In this document: piece after piece, positions 6,839 through 7,759 of the stretch | How positions within the stretch are numbered: the stretch's first letter is position 1 | Layout of the letters: the number at the start of each line of letters is the position of its first letter | Source of the DNA: DSSM01 sp964484125 | Lineage (GTDB): Bacteria; Bacteroidota; Ignavibacteria; Tepidaquicellales; Tepidaquicellaceae | Direction: 5' to 3' | DNA length: 7,759 nt | Assembly: GCA_964484125.1 (NCBI GenBank) | Contig: CAZAEK010000049.1 | Location: 1 to 7,759 of the forward strand | Notes under the pieces: model-generated | What the model saw: the letters and a program-made list of their open reading frames with translations, nothing else | The model's database searches: none | What the model was told of the DNA's origin: nothing | Made by a program: the position numbers and the translations under genes

Positions 6839-7744
6839 TTAATCAATTGCAAGCACTGAAATATGCACAGGTTTATTTTCGTTGGAAAGCTCTGTAACAA
6901 CAAGATTCTTTGCTTCAAATCTTTTATGTTCACCAATACCAACCCCTTTCTCAGTAGTAAAATTAAGTTCTTCATACTTCTCAAAAAAATTCTCCACTCT
7001 TTCCTTTGCCTCTTCTTTTGACAGATTAGACTCCTTATGACTCTCATCAGACAAATCAAGACTTATCCCTTTCAATATCTTTCCAAAATATTCTCCGAAA
7101 ATTTCTTCCCTGTTAAAAATATCTGTACTTAACATTTTCTTGCCTTTAAATATCACTAAACCGTTTGCTCCATCCTTTAACTTAAAAGATTCATTTAATG
7201 GTTTAAAGTCTGTATTCTCCTCTGAATAAAGCAAATTAAAATCTGAAGTGGCTGATCTCTTTTGATATTTCTCTTCATAAGCACTTACATTTTCCCACAC
7301 ATCAGACTGGTCTGCATAAAAACCTTTCCCCCTCATAAGATTCTTAATTATGCCCTTCGTTTTGGAAAATCGCATTTGAGCAGGAGCAGAATAATCAGCA
7401 GAATAGAAATTTCTTCTCCTGTATCCCCATCTGCCGGCTTCAACGCAACTTACAGGAATATCAACAACCTTATTTGGCTCTACCATTACTGAAACATTCA
7501 ACACTCTGTTTTGTTTCGCACCAATCAATATATCCCCATCCATAAAAAAAACATACTCCCCTGCCTTATTTGTAACCTTTAAATTATTTACACTTCCTGA
7601 ATCATTAACCTCTGTTACCTCTATCAGTTCTTTCTCTATAGCTTTCCCCGAACTGATAAAATCCAACGTGTTTTTCTCTTCCGTTGCTATCTGAACTACA
7701 GATATGTCACCATCTGTCTGAAAATCTAAAACCTGAATCTTCAT
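6839..7744 (-). CDS. ARPP-1 / DUF6569 family protein
   Basis: This is a 301-residue soluble protein with no signal peptide or membrane helix, so probably cytoplasmic. I recognise the ARPP-1 (DUF6569) pattern from its central blocks: MDGDILIGAKQNRVLN (residues 68-83), then VDIPVSCVEAGRWGYR (94-109), then DQSDVWENV (145-153) and KRSATSDFN (162-170). The invariant-looking Gln-Asn-Arg, Cys100-Val-Glu, Arg-Trp and Gln146...Val-Trp residues suggest a ligand-binding or catalytic site. The family name comes from gene neighbourhoods linking it to ADP-ribosylglycohydrolases and phosphatases, and no activity is established as far as I know. The start has a strong AAGGAG site at 9-nt spacing. The gene has its own terminator and its promoter lies beyond the window. 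The family call is from memory of the motif, so moderate. Confidence 0.78.
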   Translation of the reverse strand: MKIQVLDFQTDGDISVVQIATEEKNTLDFISSGKAIEKELIEVTEVNDSGSVNNLKVTNKAGEYVFFMDGDILIGAKQNRVLNVSVMVEPNKVVDIPVSCVEAGRWGYRRRNFYSADYSAPAQMRFSKTKGIIKNLMRGKGFYADQSDVWENVSAYEEKYQKRSATSDFNLLYSEENTDFKPLNESFKLKDGANGLVIFKGKKMLSTDIFNREEIFGEYFGKILKGISLDLSDESHKESNLSKEEAKERVENFFEKYEELNFTTEKGVGIGEHKRFEAKNLVVTELSNENKPVHISVLAID

Positions 7745-7753
7745 AACTTTTTA

Positions 7754-7759
7754 CTCCTT
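7754..7759 (-). promoter_or_regulatory. Ribosome binding site of the ARPP-1-type gene
   Basis: AAGGAG at the right edge of the window, 9 nt before the ATG at 7744, is the strongest Shine-Dalgarno site present and supports that start. The following TAA (7751-7753) could also be the stop codon of a gene lying further right, but nothing more of it can be seen. Confidence 0.75.

Noticed and set aside
6832..7059. Minus-strand open frame of 75 codons overlapping the ARPP-1-type gene
   Set aside because: It is in another frame of a longer gene with conserved motifs and has no Shine-Dalgarno site; it is a shadow frame.

Overview
The window is a low-GC, gene-dense stretch of a bacterial draft genome or metagenome bin. 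All annotated genes are read from the minus strand, so transcription runs from right to left. The 5' third of a 16S rRNA gene runs off the left edge, and a run of exactly 100 N sits inside one gene. Several clues point to the Bacteroidota/Chlorobi/Ignavibacteriota assemblage: TTG-N20-TAnnTTTG promoter elements, mostly weak or absent Shine-Dalgarno sites, a Gld-like ABC cassette, and the general look of the 16S. I lean towards an Ignavibacteria/Chlorobi-type lineage, but the assignment below superphylum is a guess.

Layout in transcription order. (1) An ARPP-1/DUF6569-type cytoplasmic protein (7744-6839) starts behind a strong AAGGAG site and ends at a clear intrinsic terminator (6784-6805). 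(2) A probable promoter (6735-6765) then opens a tight cluster. It encodes an ABC ATPase (6712-5768), an ABC-2 permease of the GldF type interrupted by the N gap (5756-5169), a GldG-like ABC auxiliary membrane protein (5141-3525) and a DUF4340 membrane-anchored protein (3512-2595). (3) After 71 nt come plsY (2523-1819) and gpsA (1812-814), 6 nt apart. (4) A 271-nt spacer carries two matched promoters, a leader with a boxA antitermination element, and then the 16S rRNA gene (542 to beyond the left edge).

How the genes fit together. GpsA makes sn-glycerol-3-phosphate and PlsY acylates it to lysophosphatidate, the first two steps of bacterial phospholipid synthesis. The four-gene ABC cassette has the architecture of the GldA/GldF/GldG complex: an ATPase, a six-helix permease, and two proteins that each appear to hold a large domain outside the membrane. 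Its substrate is unknown, and nothing here proves gliding motility. The spacing allows one transcript from the ATPase to gpsA, linking an envelope complex to phospholipid synthesis. The ARPP-1 protein is a separate transcription unit.

Most of the window is conserved housekeeping DNA. I see no CRISPR array, tRNA, insertion sequence, phage gene or defence system. The more interesting points are the repeated promoter architecture, an rRNA boxA very close to the E. coli one, the uncharacterised ABC/DUF4340 cassette, the internal duplication in the DUF4340 protein, and an assembly gap whose true length should exceed 100 bp.
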